In this document: positions 47,021 through 56,618 of the stretch, in pieces
How the letters are laid out: every line of letters begins with the position of its first letter
Position numbering within the stretch: the stretch's first letter is position 1
Translations under genes and position numbers: made by a program
NCBI RefSeq assembly: GCF_032463525.1
Contig: NZ_CP135971.1
Span: 1,860,001-1,924,000, forward strand
Length of the DNA stretch: 64,000 nt
Origin: Pseudomonas sp. DTU_2021_1001937_2_SI_NGA_ILE_001
GTDB taxonomy: Bacteria; Pseudomonadota; Gammaproteobacteria; Pseudomonadales; Pseudomonadaceae
Direction: 5' to 3'
Notes under the pieces: model-generated
Database searches by the model: none
What the model was told of the DNA's origin: nothing
Seen by the model: only the letters and a program-made list of their open reading frames with translations

Positions 47021-47042
47021 CAGCGGCTTCAGCCGCGCCTAC
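47020..47042. repeat. REP remnant between convergent genes
   Basis: GCAGCGGCTTCAGCCGCGCC is one REP head unit, wedged in the 18-base gap and overlapping both gene ends. It probably works as a bidirectional terminator-like hairpin. Confidence 0.6.
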
Positions 47043-48196
47043 GGGTTGAGCTGGCTGCCGCTGGCCGCCACCCCCAGCAGCATCGCCGCCACCACCAGAA
47101 ACGCCACGCCCAGGCTGCTGATGTGCGCGACGAAACCAATGGCCGCCGGCCCCATCAGGATGCCGGCGTAGCCCAGGGTGGTGACCGCCGGGATCGCCAC
47201 GCTTTCCGGCATGCTCTGCTGCCGACCCACCGCGCTGTAGCACACCGGCACGATGTTCGAGCACCCCGCGCCCACCAGGGCATAGCCCAGCAACGCAGCT
47301 TCCCAGGCCGGCACCAGTGTGGCCACGCAGAGGCCGCTGGCCGCCAGCAGGCCGCCAAGGATGATGATGCGGTGGGGGCCGACGCGGCGCACGATGGCGT
47401 CGCCGAACAGCCGGCCGAAGGTCATGGTCACCGCGAACACCGCATAGCCCAGCCCGGCGTAGGCGGTCTCCATGCCCCGCACGGAGGTGAGAAACACCGC
47501 GCTCCAGTCCAGCATCGCGCCTTCGGCGAGAAACACCGTAAAGCACAACAGGCCGATGAACAGCACCACACCATGGGGAATGGCGAACGCCGGCCCCTCG
47601 GCGGCGCTGCCATAAGGCAGCAAATGCGGCATGGCCTTGAGCATGGTCGCCAGGGTGACCGCCACCACTACCAGAATCGCCAGCAGCGGCGAAGCCCCCA
47701 GGGCCAGCAAGGCACTGACGCCAGCGGCACCGACGATACCGCCCAGGCTGAACAGGCCATGGAAGCCCGACATCATGGTCTTGCCGCTGGCCCGCTCGAC
47801 GATCACCGCCTGGACATTGGCAGTGCAATCCACCGCGCCCATGCCCACGCCGAACACGAACAGCGTCGCCACCAGCAGCGGCAGACTTTCCAGGGTCGCC
47901 AGCAACGGCAGGCACAGGCAGATCAGGACACTGCCGCCCACCAGCAGGCGCCGGCAGCCCCAGCGAGCGGCCAGGGCACCGGCGAGCGGCATGGCAGTGA
48001 TCGAGCCGATGCCCAGGCACAGCAGCAGCAGGCCCAGCATGCCGTCCTCCAGCCCTACCCGAGCCTTGGCATAAGGCACCAAAGGTGCCCAGGCAGCCAT
48101 ACAGAAACCGGCGATGAAAAATGCCAGGCGGGTAGCCATCTGTTCCTGGCGCGGCGTGCTGCCGGTGTGAACAGCTGGGGTTTCAAGCGCGGTCAT
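47039..48196 (-). CDS. MFS transporter
   Basis: 385 residues, about 12 helices. FFIAGFCMAAWAPLVPYAK opens the first helix, and LAGALAARWGCRRLLVGGSV is the motif-A loop. FHGLFSLGGIVGAAG and GMETAYAGLGYAVFAVTM suggest the FucP/YbjJ-like group of sugar or drug exporters. Substrate unknown. It starts with a good AAGGAG-type site (the complement of GGCTCCTTG). Confidence 0.9.
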   Translation of the reverse strand: MTALETPAVHTGSTPRQEQMATRLAFFIAGFCMAAWAPLVPYAKARVGLEDGMLGLLLLCLGIGSITAMPLAGALAARWGCRRLLVGGSVLICLCLPLLATLESLPLLVATLFVFGVGMGAVDCTANVQAVIVERASGKTMMSGFHGLFSLGGIVGAAGVSALLALGASPLLAILVVVAVTLATMLKAMPHLLPYGSAAEGPAFAIPHGVVLFIGLLCFTVFLAEGAMLDWSAVFLTSVRGMETAYAGLGYAVFAVTMTFGRLFGDAIVRRVGPHRIIILGGLLAASGLCVATLVPAWEAALLGYALVGAGCSNIVPVCYSAVGRQQSMPESVAIPAVTTLGYAGILMGPAAIGFVAHISSLGVAFLVVAAMLLGVAASGSQLNP

Positions 48197-48328
48197 GGCG
48201 GCTCCTTGTGCATGACGGTAGTCGGACGGTGCAACTCTGAGACAGGCTCCGGCCCGGAAAGTCCCGGCCAGGCACGAATGCCGCGCCTTTTAAACGGCCC
48301 GCCCGATCCGATACGCAGGCAGGAGCGG

Positions 48329-48979
48329 TCAGAACGGTGCGTCGCTGTTCACAGGCTGCCCGACCAGTTGCAGGAACTGCGTCACGGCAGGGTCGCTCAG
48401 CGCAACGAATTCGGCCGATTCGGAGAACGCCACCACCACTTCCTGGCGGTTCATGCTCTGGCCCTGCAGCATGCTCATCCACCAGTCCTTGCCACCGCTG
48501 TCCGCCGGGCGGTCAAGCACGTTCAGGTACAGACGATCGACGAACGCCGAGTCGTCCAGCGCCCCGTAGGACTGCTGGAACTCATTGCCGTTGATGAAAC
48601 TGGCAGCGATATCGCTCACGCCCATGCCGCGGTCGGCCTGCTGCTCCCAGTAGCGGAAACCGCCAAGGTCGGGGCTGCGATCGAAGACCGCCATGTACAG
48701 CCGGGCCAATGCGGCATCACTCGTGCCTGAAACGCCTGCGCCCTCACGGCTGTGCGATACCGAGATTTCCCTGTAGGTGCCGGAGCCGTCTGTGTCGCGA
48801 TACAGGGTAGTTTCCACCCAGCCATCGTCACGCTCTTCATGCACGACGTCGGAGCCCGACACCGTATAGCGCTCGTCCGCCTCGATGGCATCGACTTCCC
48901 AGACGCCGTCGTCCCATTCGTACACACCCTGGACCTGCCCATTGACGATATCGAAACGCTTCAGATCGACTTCTGCCAT
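48329..48979 (-). CDS. DUF4214-domain protein
   Basis: 216 residues from MAEVDLKRFDIVNGQVQGVY; the AGAGG ribosome site sits 9 bases before this ATG and directly against another ATG three codons upstream. The first 90 residues are beta-rich and acidic. Residues about 100-205 hold DUF4214 repeats, RLYMAVFDRSPDLGGFRYWE and RLYLNVLDRPADSGGKDWW. DUF4214 is often found in secreted or surface proteins, but no signal peptide or RTX repeats are visible here. Function unknown. Confidence 0.8.
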   Translation of the reverse strand: MAEVDLKRFDIVNGQVQGVYEWDDGVWEVDAIEADERYTVSGSDVVHEERDDGWVETTLYRDTDGSGTYREISVSHSREGAGVSGTSDAALARLYMAVFDRSPDLGGFRYWEQQADRGMGVSDIAASFINGNEFQQSYGALDDSAFVDRLYLNVLDRPADSGGKDWWMSMLQGQSMNRQEVVVAFSESAEFVALSDPAVTQFLQLVGQPVNSDAPF

Positions 48980-49263
48980 GCCTGCCATCCCTCTTCCCAG
49001 ATTGAACATCAATGTGATGGCGAGGAAGGTACGGTCCATGGCTTAAACCAAGCTTAAAGATTGGTAACAAACTCGTCGGTAAAACCCCTTCTAAAATGCG
49101 GGGAGAAGTATTCGCAGGACGCTTCTGGACAGGCGTGGGCTGATGATCTGTTGCAATTTCGATGACACGGCTGTTCTGAATCATGCACAGCCCCTAGAAT
49201 AGCCGCCCCGCCCCATTCCGGTGCAGGGACCTTCTTCTACTTCACCCATATCAAGAGTCTTCC

Positions 49264-50148
49264 GTGCAGAAAGGCATCGCGCTCTCGGTACTGGCTTCCT
49301 GCTTGTTCGGGGTCATGTACTACTACACCTCCCTGATGACCCCGCTCAGCGGCGAGGAAATCTTCGGCTGGCGCATGCTGCTGACCGTGCCTTGCGTGAC
49401 CCTGTTCATGATGGCCAGCGGCGACTGGCCGCTGGTACGGGCCATGGCCGCGCGCCTGCTGCAACAGCCGGCCCTGGTGATGGGCATCATGCTGTCGTCG
49501 CTGCTGATGGGCATCCAGCTACTGCTGTTCATGTGGGCGCCGTTGCACGGTCGCAGCCTGGAAGTCTCGCTGGGCTATTTCCTGCTGCCCTTGACCATGA
49601 TCCTCACCGGCCGCGTGGTGTATGGCGAACATCTCTCGCACCTGCAGAAGATCGCCGCCGCCTTCGCCAGTTTCGGTGTCGCCCATGAGGTCTGGCGCCT
49701 GGGCAGCTTTTCCTGGGAGACGTTGGTGGTCGCGGCCGGCTACCCGGTGTATTTCGTGCTGCGCCGCAAGCTCAAGACCGATAACCTCGGCGGCCTGTGG
49801 TTCGACATGCTGTTCATGCTGCCGGTAGGCGTGTGGTTCATCCTCAGTGGCAACCCCGCCGCTGCCCAGGAAACCCCGCGCCTGTACCTGCTGATTCCTC
49901 TGCTCGGGGTGATCAGCGCCTCGGCGCTGGTCAGTTACCTGCTGGCCAGCCGGCTCCTGCCGTTCAGCCTGTTCGGGCTGCTCAGCTATGTGGAGCCCGT
50001 GCTGCTGGTTGGGGTGGCGCTGCTGCTGGGCGAGAGCATCGGTCCGGATGAATGGCTGACCTATATCCCGATCTGGCTGGCGGTGCTGGTGCTGATCCTA
50101 GAAGGCGCGCGCCACCTGCTCGCGCAGCGTCGGCGCAATGCGCTTTGA
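49264..50148 (+). CDS. EamA/RarD-type transporter
   Basis: 294 residues from a GTG start. Ten hydrophobic helices in two EamA repeats; GIALSVLASCLFGVMYYYT and GEEIFGWRMLLTVPCV are the RarD opening, and SLEVSLGYFLLPLTMI closes the first repeat. Likely a drug/metabolite exporter of the inner membrane; no substrate is known for RarD. A REP pair follows its stop. Confidence 0.9.
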   Translation: MQKGIALSVLASCLFGVMYYYTSLMTPLSGEEIFGWRMLLTVPCVTLFMMASGDWPLVRAMAARLLQQPALVMGIMLSSLLMGIQLLLFMWAPLHGRSLEVSLGYFLLPLTMILTGRVVYGEHLSHLQKIAAAFASFGVAHEVWRLGSFSWETLVVAAGYPVYFVLRRKLKTDNLGGLWFDMLFMLPVGVWFILSGNPAAAQETPRLYLLIPLLGVISASALVSYLLASRLLPFSLFGLLSYVEPVLLVGVALLLGESIGPDEWLTYIPIWLAVLVLILEGARHLLAQRRRNAL

Positions 50149-50164
50149 GGTCTTGTGTGGCCCG

Positions 50165-50251
50165 GTAGGAGCGGCTTCAGCCGCGAAAGCGCCAGGAAAT
50201 TAACTGCATCTGCTGTGAACATGCGGTCGCTTCGCTGAAGCCGCTCCTACC
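50165..50251. repeat. REP pair, inverted relative to the 39720 array
   Basis: TAGGAGCGGCTTCAGCCGCG, a spacer AAAGCGCCAGGAAATTAACT and GAACATGCGGTCGCTTCG, then GAAGCCGCTCCTACCCGG. This is the reverse complement of the array unit's inner part, with a short deletion beside the right stem. A further decayed REP (CGCTTCGCGGCTGAAGCCG) lies at about 50283-50301, near the zapE 3' end. Confidence 0.85.
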
Positions 50252-50325
50252 CGGTCTAACCGAACTGCATTGGCCTTAAGGCCGCTTCGCGGCTGAAGCC
50301 GTTACCTGCCTGACGCTGTTGCCGC

Positions 50326-51453
50326 TCATTCGGTGAAGCGCTGCAGCTGCATTTCCTGAAGGCGGCTGAGGGTGCGCTGGAAGGCGAAGCCCAGGTAGCC
50401 CTCGGTGTACAGCTGTTCCATGGGCACCGAGGCTTCAACGTAGAGGGGCACGCGCCGGTCGTAGCATTCATCGACCAGGGCGATGAAGCGCCGCACGCCG
50501 TCGTCCTTGGGCGACAGCTGCGGCAGTTCACGGTCGCCGGCCTTGACCTGCTCGGCACCGTCTTCGGTGCCACGGGCGATCTTCGCTTCACGCTGTGCGG
50601 CACTGAGCGACGGCACCTCACTGAGCATCACCACCGCAAAGCGGTCGCACAGGGCGATGAAATCCATGGCTGCCAACGGCTGTTCGCACAGGTCGCGGTA
50701 GCGGCACCAGATCACGTTGTCGGTATGCTGCACCACGTTGACGCTGCGGTAACCCAGCATCACCTGGGTGTCATGGACGGTCTGCCCGGTGGTCAGCGCC
50801 TGGAACACCTCGCCCAGGGCGCTGGGCTGGCCCGCCTCGCGCACCCAGTAGCGTTGCAACAGCTGGCCGGGGTGCAGGCGATGGTCTTCGCCACCATCGA
50901 CCCGCACCACTTGCATATGCCGTTCGATGGCGGCGATGGCCGGCATGAATCGCTCACGGTTGTGGCCATGACTGTACAGCTCCGGCGGCGGAATGTTCGA
51001 GGTACAGACCAGCACCACGCCCTCTTCGAACAGGGTCTGCAACAGACCGCCAAGAATCACCGCGTCGCCGATGTCGGTGACGAAGAACTCATCGAAGCAC
51101 AGCACCCGAACGTCGCCGGCCAGTTCCCGGGCAATGCTCGCCAGCGGCTGGGCCGTGCCGGTCAGTTCGAACATGCGCTTGTGCACCCAGCGCATGAAGT
51201 GATGAAAGTGCTGGCGCCGCGACGGCACCTGCAGGCTTGGCACCTGCAGGCTTTCATGGAAGCGGTCCATCAGCCAGGTTTTGCCCCGCCCCACCGGCCC
51301 CCACAGGTAAATGCCGCGGGGCCGGGCCTTGCCCGCCGCCAGCGCCTGCCAGCAGGCCTGCAACTGCTCGGCCGCCTCGCGTTGCGAAGCGTCGGGCAGA
51401 AAGCCCCGCTCCAAGGCATGTTCGTAGGCTTGTAAAGGCGACAGACCGGGCAT
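50326..51453 (-). CDS. zapE: ZapE/AFG1-type AAA ATPase
   Basis: 375 residues. Walker A GPVGRGKT (residues 52-59), Walker B VLCFDEFFV and sensor region LVCTSNIPPPELY define the AFG1/ZapE family. In E. coli ZapE acts on the Z-ring in division under stress; AFG1 relatives help membrane-protein turnover. Pseudomonads may carry more than one copy, so whether this is the housekeeping one cannot be told here; it lies apart from rpsI/ssp genes. Start at MPGLSPLQAYEHALERG. Confidence 0.9.
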   Translation of the reverse strand: MPGLSPLQAYEHALERGFLPDASQREAAEQLQACWQALAAGKARPRGIYLWGPVGRGKTWLMDRFHESLQVPSLQVPSRRQHFHHFMRWVHKRMFELTGTAQPLASIARELAGDVRVLCFDEFFVTDIGDAVILGGLLQTLFEEGVVLVCTSNIPPPELYSHGHNRERFMPAIAAIERHMQVVRVDGGEDHRLHPGQLLQRYWVREAGQPSALGEVFQALTTGQTVHDTQVMLGYRSVNVVQHTDNVIWCRYRDLCEQPLAAMDFIALCDRFAVVMLSEVPSLSAAQREAKIARGTEDGAEQVKAGDRELPQLSPKDDGVRRFIALVDECYDRRVPLYVEASVPMEQLYTEGYLGFAFQRTLSRLQEMQLQRFTE

Positions 51454-51469
51454 GTTTACGCTCCTTGTT

Positions 51470-52915
51470 CTAATGCTGGACGCCGACTCGCCTTAGCAGG
51501 CTGCGGCAGCGCTCGGAAAGGTGCACCACACGCAGGTGCTTGCCAGCCTTCTCGTAGCGCTCGCGCAGGGTCTTGAGCGCGGCGATGGCCGAATAGTCGA
51601 CGAAACTCAGGTGCTGGCAGTCCAGCACGACCAGGGCCGGGTCAGCCTGCGGGTCGAACTGTTCGAGAAAACGCGTGGTGGAGGCGAAGAACAGCGTGCC
51701 GCGCACCTGGTAGACCTTGCTGCCATCGGCGGCCTCGTGGGCATCGGTGTACAGCTCGCGGGCATGCTTCCAGGCGAAATCCAGGGCCGCGACTATGACC
51801 CCGAAGAGCACCGCCATGGCCAGGTCGGTGAGCACCGTCACCACGGTTACCGCGACGATGGCCAGCATGTCGCTGGTCGGCACCTTGCGCAGAATACGCA
51901 GCGAAGCCCAGGCAAAGGTCTGCTGGGCCACCACGAACATCACCCCGACCAGTGCCGCCAGCGGAATACGCTCGATCAGCGGCGAGAGAAACAGCACGAA
52001 TATCAGCACCATCAGCCCGGCCACCACGCCGGACAACCGGCCACGGCCACCGGAACTGAGGTTGATCACCGTCTGGCCGATCATCGCGCAGCCACCCATG
52101 CCGCCGAATACACCAGAGACCATGTTGGCCGCGCCCAAGGCCACGCACTCGCGGTCCGGGTAGCCACGGCTCTCGGTGATCTCGTCGGTGAGGTTGAGGG
52201 TCAGCAGCGTCTCCAGCAGCCCGACCATGGCCATCACCAGCGCGTAGGGCGCGACGATGTACAGGGTGTGCAGATTCCACGGCACTTGCGGCCAGCTGAA
52301 GCTCGGCAGGCCACCGGCGATGTGCGCCATGTCGCCCAGGGTGCGGGTCGGCAGGTCAAGCAGGTACACCGCCAGCCCGACGCCGAGGATCGCCACCAGC
52401 GCCGGCGGTGCAGCGCGGGTCAGACGCGGCAGCAGGTAGACGATGGCCATGGTCAGCGCCACCAGGCCGAGCATGATGTACAGCGGCGTGCCGCCAAGCC
52501 AGGCGCCGTCGTGCTGGAAGTGCTCCAGCTGGGCCATGGCGATGACGATGGCCAGGCCGTTGACGAAGCCCAGCATCACCGGGTACGGCACCAGGCGCAC
52601 CAGCTTGCCCAGGCGCAGCACACCGAACAGCACCATCAGCAGCCCACTGAGCAGCACCGTGGCCAGCAGGTACTGCACGCCGTGCTCGACCACCAGGGCG
52701 ACGATCACCACCGCCATGGAACCGGCGGCGCCGGACACCATGCCCGGACGGCCGCCGAACAGGGCGGTCAGGGTGCAGATCATGAACGCGCCATACAGTC
52801 CCATCAGCGGGTTGAGGTGCGCCACCAGGGCGAAGGCGATGCACTCGGGCACCAGGGCGAAAGCAGTGGTCAGGCCGGCCAGGACGTCGGCGCGGAGGTG
52901 GCGGGATTTGATCAA
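51470..52915 (-). CDS. SulP-family anion transporter with STAS domain
   Basis: 481 residues from a TTG start, chosen because it gives MIKSRHLRADVLAGLTTAFA, the usual SulP opening, and AAGG precedes it; no in-frame ATG or GTG is closer. About 10-12 helices include NGLAIVIAMAQLEHF and FGGMGGCAMIGQTVINLSSGG. The C-terminal STAS domain is at about 385-475 (VVLDCQHLSFVDYSAIAALK). It could carry bicarbonate or sulfate; the family cannot be split by eye. It lies 16 bases upstream of zapE in the same direction. Confidence 0.9.
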   Translation of the reverse strand: MIKSRHLRADVLAGLTTAFALVPECIAFALVAHLNPLMGLYGAFMICTLTALFGGRPGMVSGAAGSMAVVIVALVVEHGVQYLLATVLLSGLLMVLFGVLRLGKLVRLVPYPVMLGFVNGLAIVIAMAQLEHFQHDGAWLGGTPLYIMLGLVALTMAIVYLLPRLTRAAPPALVAILGVGLAVYLLDLPTRTLGDMAHIAGGLPSFSWPQVPWNLHTLYIVAPYALVMAMVGLLETLLTLNLTDEITESRGYPDRECVALGAANMVSGVFGGMGGCAMIGQTVINLSSGGRGRLSGVVAGLMVLIFVLFLSPLIERIPLAALVGVMFVVAQQTFAWASLRILRKVPTSDMLAIVAVTVVTVLTDLAMAVLFGVIVAALDFAWKHARELYTDAHEAADGSKVYQVRGTLFFASTTRFLEQFDPQADPALVVLDCQHLSFVDYSAIAALKTLRERYEKAGKHLRVVHLSERCRSLLRRVGVQH

Positions 52916-53091
52916 AACACGGGCCTTGAGGCGGGTAAAAGGCTGGCATGTTACGCAAAGGCGCCGGATGCGAACAGACACACGCAGTAACAATGGTCCA
53001 TCATAGGTGGGTCTTGGTAGACGAATGTCTGCTGAGTGCTGCACCGCACCACTTAGTTTTGAAGGGTTTCGACCCCTACAGAGGAACCGCA

Positions 53092-54321
53092 ATGCACAGG
53101 ACGATTTACCTGGCCCTGGCCGCCTGCACCAGCCTGGCCGCCACTCCGGCATGGAGCCTGGACGCCCCCGCTGCCCCGGCAGCTTCCCCCATCGGCCGCG
53201 ACCGCGCCGCCATCGACCATGCACGGGTGCAACGTACCCAGCAAGACCGTGTGATCCAGAACGCCGCCCGCGAGGTGATGCGCAAGCAAGGCATTGCCGG
53301 CATGGCCATCGCCGTCACCGACCACGGCACCGAACGCTTCTACAGCTTTGGCGTAGCCGACAAGACCAGCCGGCAGCCGGTGAGCAACGACACCCTGTTC
53401 GAGCTGGGCTCGATCAGCAAGACCTTCACCGCCACCCTGGCCACCCTGGCCCAGGAACAAGGCAAGCTCAACCTGGCGGATGATATCGGCACCGCCCTGC
53501 CAGCCCTGGAAGGCAGCCGCCTGGGCAAGATCCCCATGCTGCACCTCGCCACTCACACCGTCGGCGGTTTTCCCCTGCAGGTACCGGATGCCGTACAGGA
53601 CGACCGGCAACTGATGGATTACTTCAGGAACTGGCAACCGCAGTACCTGCCCGGCACCCACCGTAGCTACGCCAACCCGAGCATCGGCCTGCTGGGCGTG
53701 ATCGCCGCCCGTGCCCTTGGCCAGCCGTTCGAACAAGCCATGCAACAGGGCTTGCTGCCTGACCTGAAGCTATCGGCGACGTTCGTCAGCGTGCCGCAGG
53801 ACGCTCAGGGGCTTTACGCCCAGGGCTACGACCGCGAGAACACGCCGGTGCGGGTCAACCCCGGCGTGCTTGCCGATGAAGCCTATGGGATCAAGTCCAG
53901 CAGCCGCGACCTGATCCGCTTCGTCGAGGCGAACATCCAGGCCAGCCAGGCGCAAACGCCCCTGCAGCGTGCGTTGCTGGCCGCACAGACCGGGCATTTC
54001 ACCTTTGGCCACACCACCCAGGCGCTGGCCTGGGAAAGCTACCCCGCCCCGGTCAGGCTCGACACCCTGCTGGCCGGCAATGCCAACGAAATGGCCCTCA
54101 AGACCCAGCCTGCCCAGGAACTGAAACCACCGCGTGCGCCAGCGCCTGGCACCTGGATCAACAAGACCGGCTCCACCAATGGCTTCGGCGGCTATGTGGC
54201 GTTCATCCCGGACCGCCAGCTGGGTGTGGTGATCCTCGCCAACCGCAATTACCCCAACGCCGAGCGGGTGCGCCTGGCCTACCGCATCCTCAAAGCCATA
54301 GACCCGTCGTTCAATCGCTAA
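53092..54321 (+). CDS. ampC: Class C (AmpC-type) beta-lactamase
   Basis: 409 residues, about 20-25 longer than typical AmpC because of an Ala/Pro-rich N-terminal spacer. A signal peptide of about 22 residues (TIYLALAACTSLAATPAWS) directs it to the periplasm. Serine hydrolase motifs: SISK (S107-K110) in FELGSISKTFT, Y193-A-N195 in RSYANPSIG, and K358-T-G in INKTGSTNGFGGYVAF. No ampR is adjacent, so induction by the usual divergent regulator is not evident. A hairpin-like CGGGCTTTGCCCG follows the stop. Confidence 0.95.
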   Translation: MHRTIYLALAACTSLAATPAWSLDAPAAPAASPIGRDRAAIDHARVQRTQQDRVIQNAAREVMRKQGIAGMAIAVTDHGTERFYSFGVADKTSRQPVSNDTLFELGSISKTFTATLATLAQEQGKLNLADDIGTALPALEGSRLGKIPMLHLATHTVGGFPLQVPDAVQDDRQLMDYFRNWQPQYLPGTHRSYANPSIGLLGVIAARALGQPFEQAMQQGLLPDLKLSATFVSVPQDAQGLYAQGYDRENTPVRVNPGVLADEAYGIKSSSRDLIRFVEANIQASQAQTPLQRALLAAQTGHFTFGHTTQALAWESYPAPVRLDTLLAGNANEMALKTQPAQELKPPRAPAPGTWINKTGSTNGFGGYVAFIPDRQLGVVILANRNYPNAERVRLAYRILKAIDPSFNR

Positions 54322-54457
54322 GCACTTCGGGCTTTGCCCGATGCTGACCCAGCTCGACGCTGGCAAGCCTTGGCGGTGCATCCCGCCAGGGCCTGCCGAT
54401 GAGCTGAACCTGAACTGAACAGCCCGGCGGTTTTGCGAAAAACAACTATCCCCATTC

Positions 54458-54476
54458 GGGAATGACTATCATTATG
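54458..54476 (+). promoter_or_regulatory. Fur box before efeU
   Basis: GGGAATGACTATCATTATG matches the 19-base Fur consensus GATAATGATAATCATTATC at 14 positions, 66 bases before the efeU ATG. It implies iron-repressed expression of efeUOBM. Confidence 0.78.
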
Positions 54477-54542
54477 TTGCGCATTGTTACAGCCGCAACA
54501 GGTTGAAACACTTCACCCGCCCGTCGTCATTCCTGGTGAAAA

Positions 54543-55385
54543 ATGCTCGTTCCTTTCCTGATCATGCTGCGTGAAGGCATCGAAGCCGCGCTCATCGTCG
54601 GCATCATTGCTTCCTATCTGAAACAGACCGGCCGCGGCGCCTGGATGCCAGCGGTGTGGGTTGGCGTGTTCCTCGCGGCGGCCCTGGCGCTGTTCGTCGG
54701 TGGCGGCCTGCAGCTGGTCAGCGCCGAGTTCCCGCAGAAGGAGCAGGAGCTGTTCGAAGGCCTGGTGGGCCTGGCGGCGGTGGGCATTCTCAGCTCGATG
54801 GTGTTCTGGATGCGCAAGGTCGCCCGCTCGATCAAGCGCGAATTGCACCAGTCGCTGGACAGCGCCCTGTCCGGCTCACGCAACCAGACCTGGGCGCTGA
54901 TCGCCATGGTGTTCTTCGCCGTCGCCCGCGAAGGCTTGGAAACCGTGTTCTTCCTGCTCGCGGTGTTCCAGCAGAGCAACGGCGCTGGCGCACCGCTGGG
55001 CGCCCTGCTCGGCCTGCTGGTCTCGGTGGCCGTAGGCGTGGCCCTGTACCGCGGCAGCCTGCGCCTGAACCTGGGGCAGTTCTTCCGCTGGACCGGCCTG
55101 TTCATCCTGGTGGTGGCCGCCGGCATCCTCGCCAACTCGGTGCAGGCCCTGCATGAAGCCGGCCTGTGGAACCACCTGCAGGATGTGGTCTTCGACATCA
55201 GCGCCACACTGCCGATGGACGGCCCCATCGGTTCGGTGCTGGCCGGAATGTTCGGCTATCAGGACGCACCGACGGTCAGCACCCTCGGTGCCTGGCTGAT
55301 TTACCTGGTGGCGGCGCTGGTGCTGTTCTTCCTGCCGTACCGCCCCGCTCGGCAGGGCGACCGCCCGGCCGTCACTCATTCATAG
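54543..55385 (+). CDS. efeU: Iron permease EfeU (FTR1 family)
   Basis: 280 residues, seven helices. The two iron-passage motifs R-E-x-x-E are REGIEA (near residue 10) and REGLE in VAREGLETVFFL. It moves iron through the inner membrane. First gene of efeUOBM behind a Fur box; efeO follows 16 bases later. The basic C-terminus lies in the cytoplasm. Confidence 0.96.
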   Translation: MLVPFLIMLREGIEAALIVGIIASYLKQTGRGAWMPAVWVGVFLAAALALFVGGGLQLVSAEFPQKEQELFEGLVGLAAVGILSSMVFWMRKVARSIKRELHQSLDSALSGSRNQTWALIAMVFFAVAREGLETVFFLLAVFQQSNGAGAPLGALLGLLVSVAVGVALYRGSLRLNLGQFFRWTGLFILVVAAGILANSVQALHEAGLWNHLQDVVFDISATLPMDGPIGSVLAGMFGYQDAPTVSTLGAWLIYLVAALVLFFLPYRPARQGDRPAVTHS

Positions 55386-55401
55386 CTTTCAAGAGGCTCG
55401 C

Positions 55402-56598
55402 ATGTCCAACCCCTCGACGGGAGCCTGGTCTCCCCGTGCCCTGCGCCTGGCCGTGGCCGGCTCGGTGGTGCTGATGTTCGCCGCCGGCGGGCTGTTCTAC
55501 TACGCCGCCCGGGTGGCCGCCGACAAGCGCGCGGCCAACGCTGGCAACGAAACCGTGGTGAACATCCACCCGCGCAGTTGCGAGCCGAATGCGTTGAGCG
55601 TGGCCGCCGGCAAGCACAGCTTCCGCATCGTCAACCAGTCGGAGCGTGCCGTGGAGTGGGAGATCCTCGACGGTGTGCTGGTGATCGAAGAACGCGAGAA
55701 CATCGCCCCTGGCATGAGCCAGGTGATCAACGCCAACCTGCGCCCAGGCGACTACACCATCACCTGCGGGCTGCTGAGCAACCCGCGCGGCACCCTGCAC
55801 GTGACCCCGACTGCGGAGTCCGAAGCCCAGGCCAGGGCACGACCGACGCTGACCGCGTTCATCGGCCCGCTGTCGGAGTACCGGGTGTACCTCAGCCAGC
55901 AAGGTACGGCATTGATCAAGGCGACAGCGGCCCTGCAGCAGGCCATCGCAGCCGGCGACCTGGACGCCGCACGCCGCGCCTACCTGCCGGCCCGCGCGGC
56001 CTATCAGCGCATCGCCCCGGCGGCGCAGCGCCTGGCGGAACTGGACAACGCCATCAACGCCCGCGCCGACTACTTCGAGAAACGCGAGCAAGACCCGGGC
56101 TTCGGAGGCTTCCACCGTATCGAGTACGCCTTGTTCAAGCAGGCCAGCGTGCAGGGCCTGGCGCCGGTGGCGGGCAAGCTGGCCGACGACGTCACCCGGC
56201 TCAAGCAGGCGCTGCTGGCGCAGAGCATCGCCCCCGATCAGTTGACCGGCATGGTGGTGCGTAACCTGCTGAGCCTGGCCGAGAACCGTAGCCAGGGCGA
56301 GGAAGAACGCTACAGCCACACCGACCTGAACGGCTTCGCTGCCAACCTGGAGGGCGCCGGCAAGGTCATCGATCTGCTGCGCCCGCTGTTGGCGCGCAAC
56401 CATGCCGAGCTGCTGCAGCGCCTGGACGCCGCAGCCGCCGAGCTGGACACCACCTTCGACAGCCTGACCCGCGACCGTGGCTATCGCCCGTACGACCAGG
56501 TCGACGCCGGCATGCGCCAACAGATCGCCACCCAGACCAAGACCCTCGCCGATGCGCTGCAGGCCATCGACCCCGCGCTGGGCCTGTCGAGCCTGTAA
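55402..56598 (+). CDS. efeO: EfeO, cupredoxin plus M75 peptidase-like iron-binding protein
   Basis: 398 residues. A single N-terminal hydrophobic segment (about 15-38, [20 protein letters not shown]) serves as signal anchor. Then comes a cupredoxin domain (about 50-130, [20 protein letters not shown]) with possible copper ligands, and an M75 domain with the H-x-x-E motif [10 protein letters not shown]. It presents iron to EfeU. 20 bases before efeB. The '[17 protein letters not shown]' block recurs in the last gene of the operon. Confidence 0.95.
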   Translation: MSNPSTGAWSPRALRLAVAGSVVLMFAAGGLFYYAARVAADKRAANAGNETVVNIHPRSCEPNALSVAAGKHSFRIVNQSERAVEWEILDGVLVIEERENIAPGMSQVINANLRPGDYTITCGLLSNPRGTLHVTPTAESEAQARARPTLTAFIGPLSEYRVYLSQQGTALIKATAALQQAIAAGDLDAARRAYLPARAAYQRIAPAAQRLAELDNAINARADYFEKREQDPGFGGFHRIEYALFKQASVQGLAPVAGKLADDVTRLKQALLAQSIAPDQLTGMVVRNLLSLAENRSQGEEERYSHTDLNGFAANLEGAGKVIDLLRPLLARNHAELLQRLDAAAAELDTTFDSLTRDRGYRPYDQVDAGMRQQIATQTKTLADALQAIDPALGLSSL

Positions 56599-56618
56599 CA
56601 CTTGGAGTACCCCCTCAG

